A stretch of DNA of 64,000 nucleotides from Pasteuria penetrans (GCF_900538055.1 NZ_UZAC03000001.1:372001-436000); one strand, 5' to 3'; counted from the stretch's first letter, positions 1 to 15,093 are shown. The notes: generated by a model not told the origin, from the sequence alone. Translations and numbers: made by a program.

Positions 1-25
1 GGGAATAGAACAAAGGGAAACTTAC

Positions 26-379
26 TTGCAGAATCGTCTATTATCCATGGTGGGTACGAATCAACCTTCTGATATAGACTTGGTTTTCATCCTCCTCGGC
101 CTGTTCTTCACCGAATATGCGATCCATATAGAGTTTTTTATTGATGATTCTAATGATTATATTTTAAGAATTATCAGATATTTGGGCAGCATTTCCAATG
201 GATTGAAAAGGATCGCAGAAGATTCATTGAGGGAGGGGAAAAGGGAAGAGGCAAACGCAAGGGAATATTTTTCCAGCACCAATGGGAAATTCATCGGTAA
301 TTTCTATGATTCCTTCATCCCCCGAACTTCCTTTTCCAATAAAAATCACAGATGGACTGTCTCTGGGTATTTCATGTGA
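26..379 (+). CDS. Hypothetical protein, possibly the 3' part of a gene cut by the window edge
   Basis: The frame is open from the first bases of the window through a TTG at 26 to a stop at 379, so the true start may lie outside. The predicted protein has a hydrophobic N-terminal third (around FILLGLFFTEYAIHIEFFID) and a charged middle (KRIAEDSLREGKREEANARE). I do not recognise a family. A weak AAAGGGA lies 7 bases before the TTG. The next gene starts 91 bp downstream on the same strand. It could be a chance frame in decayed DNA, because a shorter opposite-strand frame overlaps it. Confidence 0.3.
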   Translation: MQNRLLSMVGTNQPSDIDLVFILLGLFFTEYAIHIEFFIDDSNDYILRIIRYLGSISNGLKRIAEDSLREGKREEANAREYFSSTNGKFIGNFYDSFIPRTSFSNKNHRWTVSGYFM

Positions 380-470
380 ATAATCGTTTATATAATTCTG
401 CATAATATACATTAAAGTGATCAACAAGAAGATTTATGGAATGGAAGACAAGGGAATGGGTGGTTAGAAA

Positions 471-2471
471 ATGTGGACCAGTAGGTGGAGCGGAGGAGTA
501 GGGAAAAGTCTCCTATGGAGGAGTATAGTGGGATTTGTCGTGTTTTTTTTCTCCCTTGTTTCGTATCTTCGCATAGCACCCTTGCCTGCAGCGACGACGA
601 AATCCCCTTCCTTAATTTATGATGCCAATGGTAAAGTTTTTGATCAACTGGGGTCAGGTCCCCTTCGTGAATCGGTGGTACTCAATCGTCTTCCCCATGC
701 TGTAGTATTGGCCACCCTGGTTGCAGAGGATCGTTCCTTTTATCAACACTTTGGTTTCTCGTTGCGTGGGATCCTGCGCGCGTTATGGAACAATTTGCGT
801 CATGGGGGGATAGTGGAGGGGGCCAGTACCATTACACAGCAGTTAGCCCGTAATTTGTATTTGGATCATCAACGCACATGGTGGCGCAAACTACGAGAGG
901 CTATTTATACCCTGCAGTTGGAAATACAACTGGACAAGGAAAAGCTGTTAGAAATGTATCTCAGTACGGTATATTATGGGCAAGGAGCCTACGGGATCAA
1001 TCGGGCCGCCAATATTTATTTTGGGAAGTCGGTATACGACATTACATTGGCAGAATCAGCCTTTTTAGCTTCCCTACCACGTGGTCCACTTCATTATTCT
1101 CCGTACCAACATTGGCAGAGAATTCATTCGAGACAGCAATACATACTGAGTTTGATGGAAAAATATCATATGGTTTCCCCACAGCAGGTAAGGGAGGCCT
1201 GTTTAGAAAAATTAAACCTAAAGTTCACTCCGGTTTCCCATGGCTCCCCCGCCAGTTATGTACGAGGACCCATTCTAACACAAGTGACACGATTGTTAGG
1301 ATTGAATGAAGAGGCAGTTAGTCAGGGTGGCTTGCGGATTTATACAACGATTGATGAGCGTTTGCAGAGGAAAGCAGAGTCAATCGTTGCTAATTATATA
1401 GAAAAATATGGGGGTTTACAAGGTGCTTTGGTGGCTGTTGATCCGCGTGTAGGGGCTACACGGGTTTTAGTAGGAGGCCGGGATCCGGTCAAGGCACCCT
1501 ATCATCGAGTTTTTGCGCGACGCCAACCGGGTTCTACTTTTAAATCATTTCTCTATCTACTTGCCCTGGAAAAGGGTTTTACACCGGTAACGCAGATGGA
1601 TAGTGTTCCTACTGTTTTTTCCTACGAAGGTGGATCCTATCAACCGGCAAATTATCAACACCGCTACGCAAATCGTCCAATTACTATGCGTGAGGCTATT
1701 GCTCATTCGGATAATATCTATGCCGTGAATACCTATTTTCGATTGGGTGGAGAGGAGAGTATAGACTTTGCAAGGCGCCTGGGAATTGTGAGTCCTATAC
1801 AACCAACCCCCTCCCTAGCACTCGGGAGTTATGGTGTGACCCCATGGGAATTAACCGAAGCTTATACTACGGTAGCTGCGCAGGGCATCCATCGTCCATT
1901 ACAATTGATTACGAGGGTGGAGGATGCGTTGGGTCGTGTCCTCTATTCCGTCAGACCGCAGCAGGAGCGTGTAGTTTCCGAGCAAAATGCCTATGTATTG
2001 ACAAAGTTGCTGGGGAGTGTTTTCCATCCCGGGGGAACAGCGTATGCAATTGCTGATCAAGTTCCTGATCATGTGGCAGCAAAGACGGGTTCGACCCCAT
2101 GGGATGGATGGTTGGCGGGTTTTACCCCGGGAATGGTAGCGACAACCTGGGTGGGATACGATCACAATGAGCCTGTCACGGCAGAACACATCCAGCTGGG
2201 GCAACATATATGGGCTGATTTTATGAGGTATGCCACACATCAGGAAGAACCAGTTGCATTTTCCCCCCCTGCCGGTGTGAAACGGGTCTGGATAGATGCG
2301 AGAACTGGTAAACAAGCTACTCCTTATTGTCCACACACGTATATGGAGTATTTTGTCGAAGGTACAGAGCCAAAACAAATGTGTTTATTGCATACCCACC
2401 CATCAGTAAACAGGGGGGAAAAACCATTATGGGAAACATTGCGTGATTTTTGGAGAGATGTTTTCCAATAG
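471..2471 (+). CDS. Class A penicillin-binding protein (transglycosylase/transpeptidase)
   Basis: This is a bifunctional peptidoglycan synthase of 666 residues that polymerises lipid II and cross-links stem peptides on the outer face of the membrane. A membrane anchor lies at about residues 15-35. The GT51 domain follows, with the catalytic glutamate E86 in EDRSFYQHFG and the GASTITQQLARNLYL motif near 120. The transpeptidase domain has S355-TFK (nucleophile), S413-DN and K538-TG, so all three active-site motifs are intact. Length and end fit the PbpF/PbpG-type enzymes of spore formers, which lack long C-terminal extensions. The start is ATG 471, with only a loose GGGTGG upstream. PbpG belongs to sporulation in Bacillus subtilis, where its gene neighbours ywhD. 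Here ywhD lies 8 kb away on the other strand, so a sporulation role is only inferred. Confidence 0.95.
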   Translation: MWTSRWSGGVGKSLLWRSIVGFVVFFFSLVSYLRIAPLPAATTKSPSLIYDANGKVFDQLGSGPLRESVVLNRLPHAVVLATLVAEDRSFYQHFGFSLRGILRALWNNLRHGGIVEGASTITQQLARNLYLDHQRTWWRKLREAIYTLQLEIQLDKEKLLEMYLSTVYYGQGAYGINRAANIYFGKSVYDITLAESAFLASLPRGPLHYSPYQHWQRIHSRQQYILSLMEKYHMVSPQQVREACLEKLNLKFTPVSHGSPASYVRGPILTQVTRLLGLNEEAVSQGGLRIYTTIDERLQRKAESIVANYIEKYGGLQGALVAVDPRVGATRVLVGGRDPVKAPYHRVFARRQPGSTFKSFLYLLALEKGFTPVTQMDSVPTVFSYEGGSYQPANYQHRYANRPITMREAIAHSDNIYAVNTYFRLGGEESIDFARRLGIVSPIQPTPSLALGSYGVTPWELTEAYTTVAAQGIHRPLQLITRVEDALGRVLYSVRPQQERVVSEQNAYVLTKLLGSVFHPGGTAYAIADQVPDHVAAKTGSTPWDGWLAGFTPGMVATTWVGYDHNEPVTAEHIQLGQHIWADFMRYATHQEEPVAFSPPAGVKRVWIDARTGKQATPYCPHTYMEYFVEGTEPKQMCLLHTHPSVNRGEKPLWETLRDFWRDVFQ

Positions 2472-2616
2472 TGTACGATTGGGTTCATAGTGGATTCCTA
2501 TCTCTAGAATTAGGGGAAATGTAACTCAGTAATGGGGATGGTCCCTCTGAATGGGGGATTCCTCCTATTTTATAATCAATACCTTTGTCAAATTATTTTA
2601 TATTTGTGTATAATTG

Positions 2617-2644
2617 TTTACAAACAAATTATTTGTTGTATAAT
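2617..2644 (+). promoter_or_regulatory. Putative sigma-A-type promoter with a palindrome in the spacer
   Basis: TTTACA (2617-2622) and TATAAT (2639-2644) are separated by 16 bp, about 50 bp before the start of the secreted repeat protein. The spacer contains the inverted repeat AACAAATTATTTGTT (2623-2637), placed where a repressor would block RNA polymerase. The operator role is inference. Confidence 0.5.
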
Positions 2645-2697
2645 TGTAGTTAATAAATTAATTACTAAAGTACAAGTCAGAAAGGATCATACAGAAT

Positions 2698-4119
2698 ATG
2701 AAAAACGAACAGAATATGAAAAACGAAGCCCCAACGATACTTTTTCAGAGATATCCCCTTTCCAAAATTGTTATTTTTTCCTACCTGCTTTCCCTATGTG
2801 TGATTATTGGAACAGTATTCCCTCCTGCCTCAGCAGCGATCGCAGGGACTGCCCCTGTAGCCAACTCTTCTGGTCAGGGTACCTCTGGGAATAAGATTTC
2901 ATTCTTCCAGAATCCATTTCAGAAGCGGCCCATAAGTTCAGCAGCGATCGCAGGGACTGCCCCTGTAGCCAACTCTTCTGGTCAGGGTACCTCTGGGAAT
3001 AAGATTTCATTCTTCCGGAATCCATTTCAGAAGCGGCCCATAAGTTCAGCAGCGATCGCAGGGACTGCCCCTGTAGCCAACTCTTCTGGTCAGGGTACCT
3101 CTGGGAATAAGATTTCATTCTTCCGGAATCCATTTCAGAAGCGGCCCATAAGTCAAGAAAAAATTAATAATATTAAAAATTTTACAAATTGTTTAGGTGA
3201 AAATTGCCGATTGATGAGGTATGAATTGGGAAATGCACGTGATTTTTCAAAAACAGGATTGGTAATTCATAATGAGGCTATAAAGATAGAAGGAAAAAAG
3301 GTTGGAGGCATGAAGGCATTCCTCCATCCCATAAGATTTATGAAGGATAAAATAAGAGAAAGGGATGATAGTTGGAAGAAGATGGGTCCCCATGTCGATC
3401 CAGCGACAAAGGAAACGGGGAAAATAAAAGAAAAATATGTACCCATGCTAGATGGGGTTTATAAAGACATTAGTGATCTTAAAGAACATCTGGATGGGAA
3501 TAAAATAAAAGAAAAAAAAATAAAAAATTCACTGAATAAAATCAACAAAAAAGGTTCGGAATTATTAAATATGGAAAATGAGATACAAGAAGTTCAAAAA
3601 AAATATTCTCCCTTAGTTGGACAAGGGCATTCATTGGATAGTAAACAGGATGGTTTCCTACAACGGAAGATTTGGAATCCCCTTCAGAAATGGTCCTACA
3701 CTGGGGACAGGGTACGGAATACAAGTCCTAGACAGGTAAAAAACCAGTTCCGTGTAGCAAACAATCACCTCGGGGAAGCGAGCAAAGCCGCAAAACAATT
3801 CAATGAAGACATTGACAAGTTGAGGGGCCTTCACAATGAACTCTTCGGGAGTGGAAAAAAATCAGCTTCCAAGCATTCCAACCGTTCTACTAATTCCCAC
3901 ATACAGAACAATTCCCCTACTGTGGAATCACCCCCCTCTTCATTCTCTTCCTATCCGGAAGAAAAAAATCCGTTCTCTGAAGTTATATCCGGGGATACCC
4001 GTATAGGAACGTCGGAGATATCCTCTTCATCTCCTATAAAAGAAAAGGATACAAAAAATAAAAAAAGAAATAAATGGAAAAATAACGATATTTTTATTCA
4101 AGACACGATGGGAGTTTGA
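2698..4119 (+). CDS. Secreted protein with three identical-type 36-residue N-terminal repeats, function unknown
   Basis: This 473-residue protein has a likely signal peptide (hydrophobic KIVIFSYLLSLCVIIGTVF, possible cleavage near PPASA). Three tandem 36-residue repeats start with SAAIAGTAPVA (residues 45-152). A lysine- and glutamate-rich, probably helical region covers about 155-380. The tail is rich in Ser, Asn and Pro and ends in a basic stretch (KKRNKWKNN). The start ATG 2698 follows AAAGGA by 11 bases. A second ATG lies 18 bp further in, because an 18-bp sequence containing the start is itself duplicated. I recognise no family. An exported surface or adhesion-type protein is possible. 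The A+T-rich helical region contrasts with the GC-richer repeats, suggesting that the repeats spread separately. Confidence 0.75.
   Translation: MKNEQNMKNEAPTILFQRYPLSKIVIFSYLLSLCVIIGTVFPPASAAIAGTAPVANSSGQGTSGNKISFFQNPFQKRPISSAAIAGTAPVANSSGQGTSGNKISFFRNPFQKRPISSAAIAGTAPVANSSGQGTSGNKISFFRNPFQKRPISQEKINNIKNFTNCLGENCRLMRYELGNARDFSKTGLVIHNEAIKIEGKKVGGMKAFLHPIRFMKDKIRERDDSWKKMGPHVDPATKETGKIKEKYVPMLDGVYKDISDLKEHLDGNKIKEKKIKNSLNKINKKGSELLNMENEIQEVQKKYSPLVGQGHSLDSKQDGFLQRKIWNPLQKWSYTGDRVRNTSPRQVKNQFRVANNHLGEASKAAKQFNEDIDKLRGLHNELFGSGKKSASKHSNRSTNSHIQNNSPTVESPPSSFSSYPEEKNPFSEVISGDTRIGTSEISSSSPIKEKDTKNKKRNKWKNNDIFIQDTMGV
2830..3153 (+). repeat. Three tandem copies of a 108-bp coding repeat
   Basis: The units start at 2830, 2938 and 3046. 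They differ visibly at only about one base (CCAG versus CCGG in the Q/R codon), so they duplicated recently or are kept alike by recombination. They encode the 36-residue repeats of the surrounding gene. Confidence 0.95.
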
Positions 4120-9016
<4,897 letters not shown>

Positions 9017-9053
9017 TACCATTAAAATAATTTATTTTTATAATAGAAAAATA

Positions 9054-9087
9054 AGAAAAACACACACCCATAGGTGTGTGTTTTTCT
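9054..9087 (+). terminator. Perfect 15-bp hairpin terminator after the collagen-like gene
   Basis: Arms 9054-9068 and 9073-9087 pair perfectly around a 4-base loop. The right arm ends in TTTTTCT, giving a T-tract within the stem base. It lies 37 bp after the collagen stop codon and could also work in reverse. Confidence 0.85.
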
Positions 9088-9117
9088 AAGGTTATACTTT
9101 AAAAAGTTAAATTAAGT

Positions 9118-9230
9118 TATTGCATCGATAAGCAAACGAACGCAAGATACTGCCACCCTTCGGAATGATAAGGGCTTTCACAGAAAAATAGGAATAACCG
9201 TGATGGCAACTATGGGCTGATGGGAACCAC
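9118..9230. pseudogene. Relic fragment shared with 19508-19625
   Basis: About 110 bp here resembles the stretch at 19508-19625; the common core is GAATGATAAGGGC followed by a similar AGAATAGAAGTAAC-type sequence. On the minus strand the second copy reads as a hydrophobic segment (VVATTVTSILLGNALIILICLST), so both may be remains of one membrane-protein gene. This copy runs directly into a group II intron relic. The family is not identified. Confidence 0.3.
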
Positions 9231-9235
9231 AGAAC

Positions 9236-9731
9236 AGACGAGAGACCTATCCTTGGAACGAGGCCATAAGGGACATAGAGAAACGAACCACTCACCATCC
9301 TGGAGACATCCGGTACACAGAAGGAAGGACCCTGATTTAGGCCCTCCTCATAGGGAAGAACCACGAGAAACTGTCGTACGAACCCGGATAAGGCCAGGAA
9401 AGGACTAATAAGTGGGTATACCAAGGCTTCCGTAAACAGAGCTCGGATCAACTCACAGTAATGATGAAACCCTTGTAATGAGGATGGAGCAGGAGGACCG
9501 GCTGGACCAGCCAACGTACAATCTGAAATAAGGAGATGATCGTAAGTTGGACCAAGCAACATTGGATCAAAACCCGGACAGATACAATACGCGAAAGGTA
9601 TGGGGAACGTGACACCAGACTGGGGTACCACTGAATGGGAAAAAATCCCATGGGAACCGCATAATGAGAAAGTAGTACGTGTGTGTGGTTCTGTGAGAGG
9701 GTTGACTGAAATGCCAGACCCCCTCCAACGC
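9236..9731 (+). mobile_element. ORF-less group II intron relic, 5' truncated
   Basis: The sequence aligns by eye with the fuller copy at 17250-18015 from its CTATCCTTGGAACGA segment to its 3' end. A degenerate domain V is near 9655-9692 (GGAACCGCA pairing with TGTGGTTCT), and a domain VI-like GGTTGACTGAAATGCC lies downstream. The catalytic AGC reads AAC and the 5' end is missing, so it is probably dead. No reverse transcriptase is encoded. Confidence 0.7.
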
Positions 9732-10008
9732 AAGAGGATTAGCCAAAATACTGGGCCCCTATGTCGAGGGAAAAACCAAATTCCCAGAACGGATATTCTG
9801 GGCGGGAATTATCAGATCGTTCCTTTCCGCATAACACCACAAATTATTTTATTTACCTAAAACTTTATTATTAGTGTAGTGGATACTAGGGAGTAGAAAA
9901 ATGAGATGATTGGAATGGTGACACTGCCATCACCATTATTTATAGAATTCCCTATAAGTACACAACAATATTTTCACCGCATGCCTTCAAAATGCCCTAA
10001 TGAAAAAA

Positions 10009-10536
10009 TTATCCCTTAGGGCAGCAAGAGACCAGTGATCCACGAACGGACGCAGGACTGTTTTCCCAGAGATCCCGCTTATCATTTCTTAGGAAGAGCA
10101 TCAACTGTTCCCCCTCTAACGGAGTCAGGGGATCGAGAGATATTTTCCCTTTGAGGGAATCACCCATACTATTCACGTGATCGGGGAGATTTTTATAACC
10201 TTTCTTCAACCCAGCATTGATCAGCATCGTACAGGCTGTCACGCCCGCATAACCTCTCCCCGAGGGATAGTCATCTACGGTAACCCAAACAACCCCATAA
10301 CGCTGATAATTCTCCCCAACACTCTCACGATCCCTGGAGAAACGAATACCCCGTTCGACACGGCTTTTAGCATGTATGAGACCCATATCTACCTCGGCAC
10401 TCGTTTCCGTCAGAAGAATCGCCGACATATGGGATAGATTCAGGGTTCCCAAACCAGCAGGCCCGGGAGGGGGATGCCCTTTCTCATCACGTTTACCCCC
10501 TAGAATGGAAAAATGGACACGCCGCTTTTCACTCAC
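10009..10536 (-). CDS. ywhD: YwhD family protein
   Basis: The 175-residue protein matches the YwhD family of Bacilli in length and conserved stretches: EVDMGLIHAKSRVERGIRF, VVWVTVDDYPSGRGYAGVTAC, and LPDHVNSMGDSLKGKISLD. No biochemical function is established for the family. The start is GTG 10536, preceded by AGGGGGGTGAG. It lies 42 bp after the stop of the upstream sensor kinase on the same strand, so the two are probably co-transcribed. In Bacillus subtilis the gene lies beside a sporulation penicillin-binding protein gene; a related enzyme is encoded at 471-2471 in this window. Confidence 0.85.
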   Translation of the reverse strand: MSEKRRVHFSILGGKRDEKGHPPPGPAGLGTLNLSHMSAILLTETSAEVDMGLIHAKSRVERGIRFSRDRESVGENYQRYGVVWVTVDDYPSGRGYAGVTACTMLINAGLKKGYKNLPDHVNSMGDSLKGKISLDPLTPLEGEQLMLFLRNDKRDLWENSPASVRGSLVSCCPKG

Positions 10537-10578
10537 CTAACTCACCCCCCTAATGGTTAAAATATTGCCCGCCACCCT

Positions 10579-12420
10579 TCATTGTACCTCACTCTCGTAG
10601 GACGCCCAAGCAAAAGCCGCATTCGCCAAACCCCTTGGGAAAGTAGCTTGCGTCACGGCTGGCAAAGGTTCCATATGCCGTTTCGTAAGAGGGAGGTGGA
10701 TTGTAAACGTGGTCCCTACACCCATCCGACTCGTCACGTGAATCTGCCCACCATGATCCTGTACAATACGCTGACACACTGCCAAGCCCATTCCCGTCCC
10801 CTCGCGCTTTGTTGTGAAGAAGGGATCAAAAATCCTCGTCAGATTCACTTGATCAATCCCATTTCCATCATCACCAATTTGAATCACTGCCTGGTCGTGT
10901 TGCTTACTCCAACGAATCTCCACCTTCCCCTTTCGTTGGAAAGCCTCCAATGCATTTTGAATGAGATTGATCAATACCTGCTTGATACGCTCCGCATCAG
11001 CAACAAGTTCAACCAAATAACCCGGCGAAAGAGCCTCTAGTTCGTGACCCATCAAAAACGCCTTGGGACGCAATAGACTCAATACATCATGCATAAGCTG
11101 ATCCAACAGAAAACGATGGAAACGTACAGGTTTGGTTTCACTCAGCTTGAGAAACTGCCGAAGCAAATCATTGATACGATCCATCTCACCTAACATAATG
11201 GACTCCCATTTTTTTAGTGAAACCGATTCCGCAGCAGCAATCTGTAAAAAACCACGGATGGAGGTCAATGGATTACGAATCTCATGTGCCAAACCAGCAG
11301 CCAACTGACCCACAGACGAGAGTTTTTCCAACTGCCGTTGCCGCTCTACCTCACGCCTCCACTGGTAGCGCCGTTGTGTATCCAAACGCTTCCGTGCCAG
11401 CTGTACCAAGTCAAGTGACGCCCTCCCCTCCCTAGGATAGGAAGCTGCACCGATACAGGCAGGCAAACGAAGAAAATCACCTTGATATCCGTGATGGCGG
11501 TGGCAATAATGGAGACGATGAATCAGCGTCTCACGACAGAGTTTCAACTGCTGCCCAGTCCCCAGAAACCCTATCACAATGCGATCATCACCATCGGGGG
11601 CCACCAGGGCTTGTTTGGGTAAACATTGTTGCCACGGCGTAGGACCACCACCATGGCCACTCTTCCCCCCCTCCGGAGCCAAACACAAATCCCAACGACG
11701 AACCAACAAACGCCATGAATATTGATCAAGGCAAAGGATGTGATAAGGCGAGGATGACTCCTGTTGCAAAATTGCATCTACTGCGACTAGGAAAGAACGA
11801 CTGTTGTGGCCATCCTCCATCCACGTCCACTGGTGGGATTGCATTGGAACCTGACGCCGGATCATAACCCCCCGATGGAGAAATTGTACGCGTTCCGCCA
11901 TCCGATGTAGATGATCAACAAGGGACTTCATAGATGATATCAATTTGAATTGAAAAGTCTGAATTTTTTGTAACAAGAAGAGTAAACAGCCCATGAGGCC
12001 ACCAACCAGGATGGTCTCCACCACATGCCATGATGCACTGATTTCCCACTCCCGTATCCAGGTTGGAAAAATATACAAACATGTCATCCCCATTACCAAC
12101 CACCCTGGATAACGCCAGGGGGGAGTCCGCATCAATAGATAGGCTACGACCACCCAATGGATGAATAACATGGGCAAACGTTGAGGAATGCAATGAAGGA
12201 ATAACAAAATGATACCTATGACAATCGTATAACCCAACCTCGAGAACCGCACCACAGCTACTTCCTGCGACATAAGTAAACAAAACAAACCGCTCAGGAA
12301 ACCCGAAATCAATATCCACTCCACAACGTCTGAATCCACAGTTGAAAGCCATCCCCTATCCCCAAAAAGAACTGCCATTCTATTCATTATCCACCCAGGG
12401 ATAAGTAGCAACCTCCCCAT
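10579..12420 (-). CDS. Membrane sensor histidine kinase (sporulation-kinase-like)
   Basis: This 613-residue kinase has five or six hydrophobic segments in residues ~20-150, matching a polytopic membrane sensor like KinB. A poorly conserved linker of about 200 residues follows. The dimerisation domain has phosphoacceptor H379 in LAHEIRNPLTSIRGF. The ATPase domain shows the N box (QVLINLIQNALEAF), G1 (IGDDGNGI), F (FDPFFTTK) and G2 (GTGMGLAVCQRI) boxes, so it should be active. ATG 12420 is preceded by GAGGGGGG. No response regulator is adjacent, which is typical of orphan kinases feeding the Spo0 phosphorelay; that link is inference. YwhD follows in the same transcript. Confidence 0.9.
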   Translation of the reverse strand: MGRLLLIPGWIMNRMAVLFGDRGWLSTVDSDVVEWILISGFLSGLFCLLMSQEVAVVRFSRLGYTIVIGIILLFLHCIPQRLPMLFIHWVVVAYLLMRTPPWRYPGWLVMGMTCLYIFPTWIREWEISASWHVVETILVGGLMGCLLFLLQKIQTFQFKLISSMKSLVDHLHRMAERVQFLHRGVMIRRQVPMQSHQWTWMEDGHNSRSFLVAVDAILQQESSSPYHILCLDQYSWRLLVRRWDLCLAPEGGKSGHGGGPTPWQQCLPKQALVAPDGDDRIVIGFLGTGQQLKLCRETLIHRLHYCHRHHGYQGDFLRLPACIGAASYPREGRASLDLVQLARKRLDTQRRYQWRREVERQRQLEKLSSVGQLAAGLAHEIRNPLTSIRGFLQIAAAESVSLKKWESIMLGEMDRINDLLRQFLKLSETKPVRFHRFLLDQLMHDVLSLLRPKAFLMGHELEALSPGYLVELVADAERIKQVLINLIQNALEAFQRKGKVEIRWSKQHDQAVIQIGDDGNGIDQVNLTRIFDPFFTTKREGTGMGLAVCQRIVQDHGGQIHVTSRMGVGTTFTIHLPLTKRHMEPLPAVTQATFPRGLANAAFAWASYESEVQ

Positions 12421-14388
12421 AGTCCATAAAACCCCCCTCTCCCCTTCCCTCCCCGTAAGAACGTATGATCTCTGAAAACATCACACCGAGAATTATAACC
12501 AAAATAGGAAATTAAGATCAATCCATGAGATACCCACCGGTAGGGGGAGCTGTTTTACCCGACCCTATCCCGTGCCCATCCCTTCGTCAAGGGATAGAGA
12601 TGCATCTGAGCTGGTCCCTTGAGCTGGCCCTATGGTTCCTTTGCTCCACTCCCATTACAAAGCCCACAGCCAGTACAATCCAGTCCGCCCCCGTTGTGCA
12701 AAACCAGCCTCCCCCCTATATCCCTTGGATGGTGTACAGCCCAATGGTGATGAGTCACTAGGCATGTCTATATGACAGGTTCCCCAGTTGCACAGAAAAA
12801 CCTATGTTGAGTCCATTTTCTGTCCTATAACACCGTATGCATGTCGTCACAGAACCGTAGATAGGTCCTCCCATAACCTCCCTCGGGATAGGGAAATCCG
12901 TATCCACCATCCGGTTTCGATATGAACTGCTCCCCTCGGTGCGTCGCCGGCCAGTTTGCTCACGCCAGTCCCCCCAATACTTACCCCTCATCTGACAAAG
13001 GATCACGCCCCCCCTTCTCCCCAGTCACTTACAACCTATAACTCCTACCATTAGCCACGCTAGGGCAGTTTGGGACCCACTCACCTATAGATCGATCCCG
13101 AAGAACCTACCTCCATATTTTCTGAACCCAGCCTAGCATACGATTCCCACTGGATGAAGTCCCTGTAGGAATGCCCCCTTGCCCCTTGGGAAGGGAAATG
13201 CCCCAACCCTTCCGTAAGAAAAGAACAGGGGAAGCCCTCGTTCCCCGTGCCCCCCTCTGTGAGAATTTCCTCTAAACCCCTGGCACCCCTTCCATGGACC
13301 AAAGGACAGGTAAAAATCCCCGAGTCGGATGTGTTTCCAGGGGTATAACAAACCCCCCTGGGGTATGCTAGGGGGACTATACGACCTCCCGCACCATCTG
13401 TTTTTCCGAGGGCAAACCCTGCTATAAATGCCCCTTCTTGAAAGGGGTGCGTTGATACCCCGATTCCCTAGCAACCATGATAATATAATTCGTCCCTGAC
13501 CCCTACGTACCTTCCCCCCCAGTGAGTTTCAGAATCGTCCACACACCTTTTACCAATCACCAAATCACCCAGAAAAAACGGGTATCATATGATAATAGAA
13601 ATAGGACAAACCAGCCCTTACTGTACTGAGATGATCATAATAACGCAGGAAATAGGGATATGTTTTACATAGGTCCCAAAAACTGGAATGAATAGGATGA
13701 TTTGTTGACAATAATTATTTTTTATTAACATATAATGCGAAAATATGAATAGGTTCCCGAGGATTTAGAAACCCTGTGCTAGAAACTTTTGATCCAACAC
13801 CCATAGAGAGAAACCCCATACACTCAGCTCCATGGAAACCAGGGAAAGAACAAAAGATTGGAAAAAAATGGTGAACATATGCCTGCGATCTTCAGAAACA
13901 GGAGAACTATAGGGGGAAATCAAAAGGACCCAAACAACCCACCGCTGAGGTGGATTGATCGGATCCTCCCGTTATGCGCTCTACATATTATTACCTGCCT
14001 GTACATGACCCATCAATGAGTACCAACCAACAATAAAAGTCCATCCCCCCCGGAATCCCTAGGGAGGAAACAAGGAGGAAAAACCATAAATCACCGTAAC
14101 GACCCAACAAACCCATTCATTCCTTCTGGGTTCCATAGTAAGAGAATAGCGAAGAGAAAAAATTTTCTGATCTATACCTCAATCCCTATCTCCCCCACAA
14201 ACCCAAACGGAATCCATACACCTTGCCCAGGAATCCCACCACAGGGGGAGGAAACATGGGAACACAGGGAAAGGGGAGTCACCTTGACCTTTTCCACCTA
14301 ATGAACAGGGAATATCATTTCGTTCACTTCCTGGAAACCCTATGAAAACATACAAAGAAAGAGAACCTCCCCTCCAACCGCGGGAACA
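12421..14388. other. Gene-free interval, probably decayed DNA
   Basis: Almost 2 kb without a supportable gene. The short frames present (for example 12525-12761 and 13133-13474 on the minus strand) lack ribosome binding sites and recognisable content. One 7-bp stem (CCAGGGG/CCCCTGG near 13337-13363) has no T-tract. C-rich runs are frequent on the plus strand. Confidence 0.5.
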
Positions 14389-15093
14389 TTATAAAAGAAT
14401 GGGACGAACACGGGAATTGCCTGCAATCCCCTGATTCCCAGGGACATCACACCCCGGATCTGTAGCGGTGCCTATAGGGGCTGTTTCAATCGGCTGACTG
14501 GGCGGCTTGTCCCAGGTCTGATACGGGGAATCTTCACCCCGAATGGTATCGGAGTTGGGCACCGAATTGGGAACCATATGTTGCTGTGGTGTGGATGCTT
14601 CCTCAGCAGCATAACCAGGGGGGGTACCATAAGCCATACTCTGCCCCGTACGTGGATCCACACTGTAAACGGGTGATGGCAAACTAGGCGCTGACAAACT
14701 TCGCTGTGGTTGCACCTGCGGTTGTGGATAGGAGGAATTGAGCTTATTGTCACTCAGGAGAGTATGTACCACTGTTTCCCGCAGAATGGTCTTAATTTCC
14801 TCACTGCGATAACCACTCTCCAATTCCTTCACCCATTTATAGACAAGACCATCTTCCGGAGTAAAGGTAACATTCCGCTGGGTGGGTACATACTCAGAGC
14901 GCATATCCATCTGGGCTTTTAAACACTGGGGCTCACAAATGGTATGGAGAGGGAAAAACTTCTTACGAAGTAAATAGGACTGCATACAATACTTCACCAA
15001 CATCGGAAACTGCCCTTTGGGGAGAATCTCATACCAATAACGTACAATACGGTCCTTTTTACCTAAATATACACCCACTGTGATCGAGGACAT
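14389..15093 (-). CDS. Hypothetical protein with a Pro/Gln/Ser-rich C-terminal half
   Basis: The 234-residue protein is not recognised. The N-terminal ~125 residues look globular (SSITVGVYLGKKDRIVRYWY, later GYRSEEIKTILRETVV). The remainder is low-complexity and rich in Pro, Gln, Ser and Thr, probably disordered. ATG 15093 has GGAGG nine bases upstream, which supports it as a real gene. It stands alone between long gene-free stretches. The basic-plus-helical N-terminus could bind nucleic acid, but nothing proves it. Confidence 0.6.
   Translation of the reverse strand: MSSITVGVYLGKKDRIVRYWYEILPKGQFPMLVKYCMQSYLLRKKFFPLHTICEPQCLKAQMDMRSEYVPTQRNVTFTPEDGLVYKWVKELESGYRSEEIKTILRETVVHTLLSDNKLNSSYPQPQVQPQRSLSAPSLPSPVYSVDPRTGQSMAYGTPPGYAAEEASTPQQHMVPNSVPNSDTIRGEDSPYQTWDKPPSQPIETAPIGTATDPGCDVPGNQGIAGNSRVRPILL

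Noticed and set aside
2804-3133. 109-codon minus-strand frame over the 108-bp repeats
   Set aside because: It is a shadow of the plus-strand repeat gene; the plus frame has promoter, binding site and signal peptide.
9107-9733. 208-codon minus-strand frame
   Set aside because: It runs antisense through a group II intron relic and has no family or binding site.
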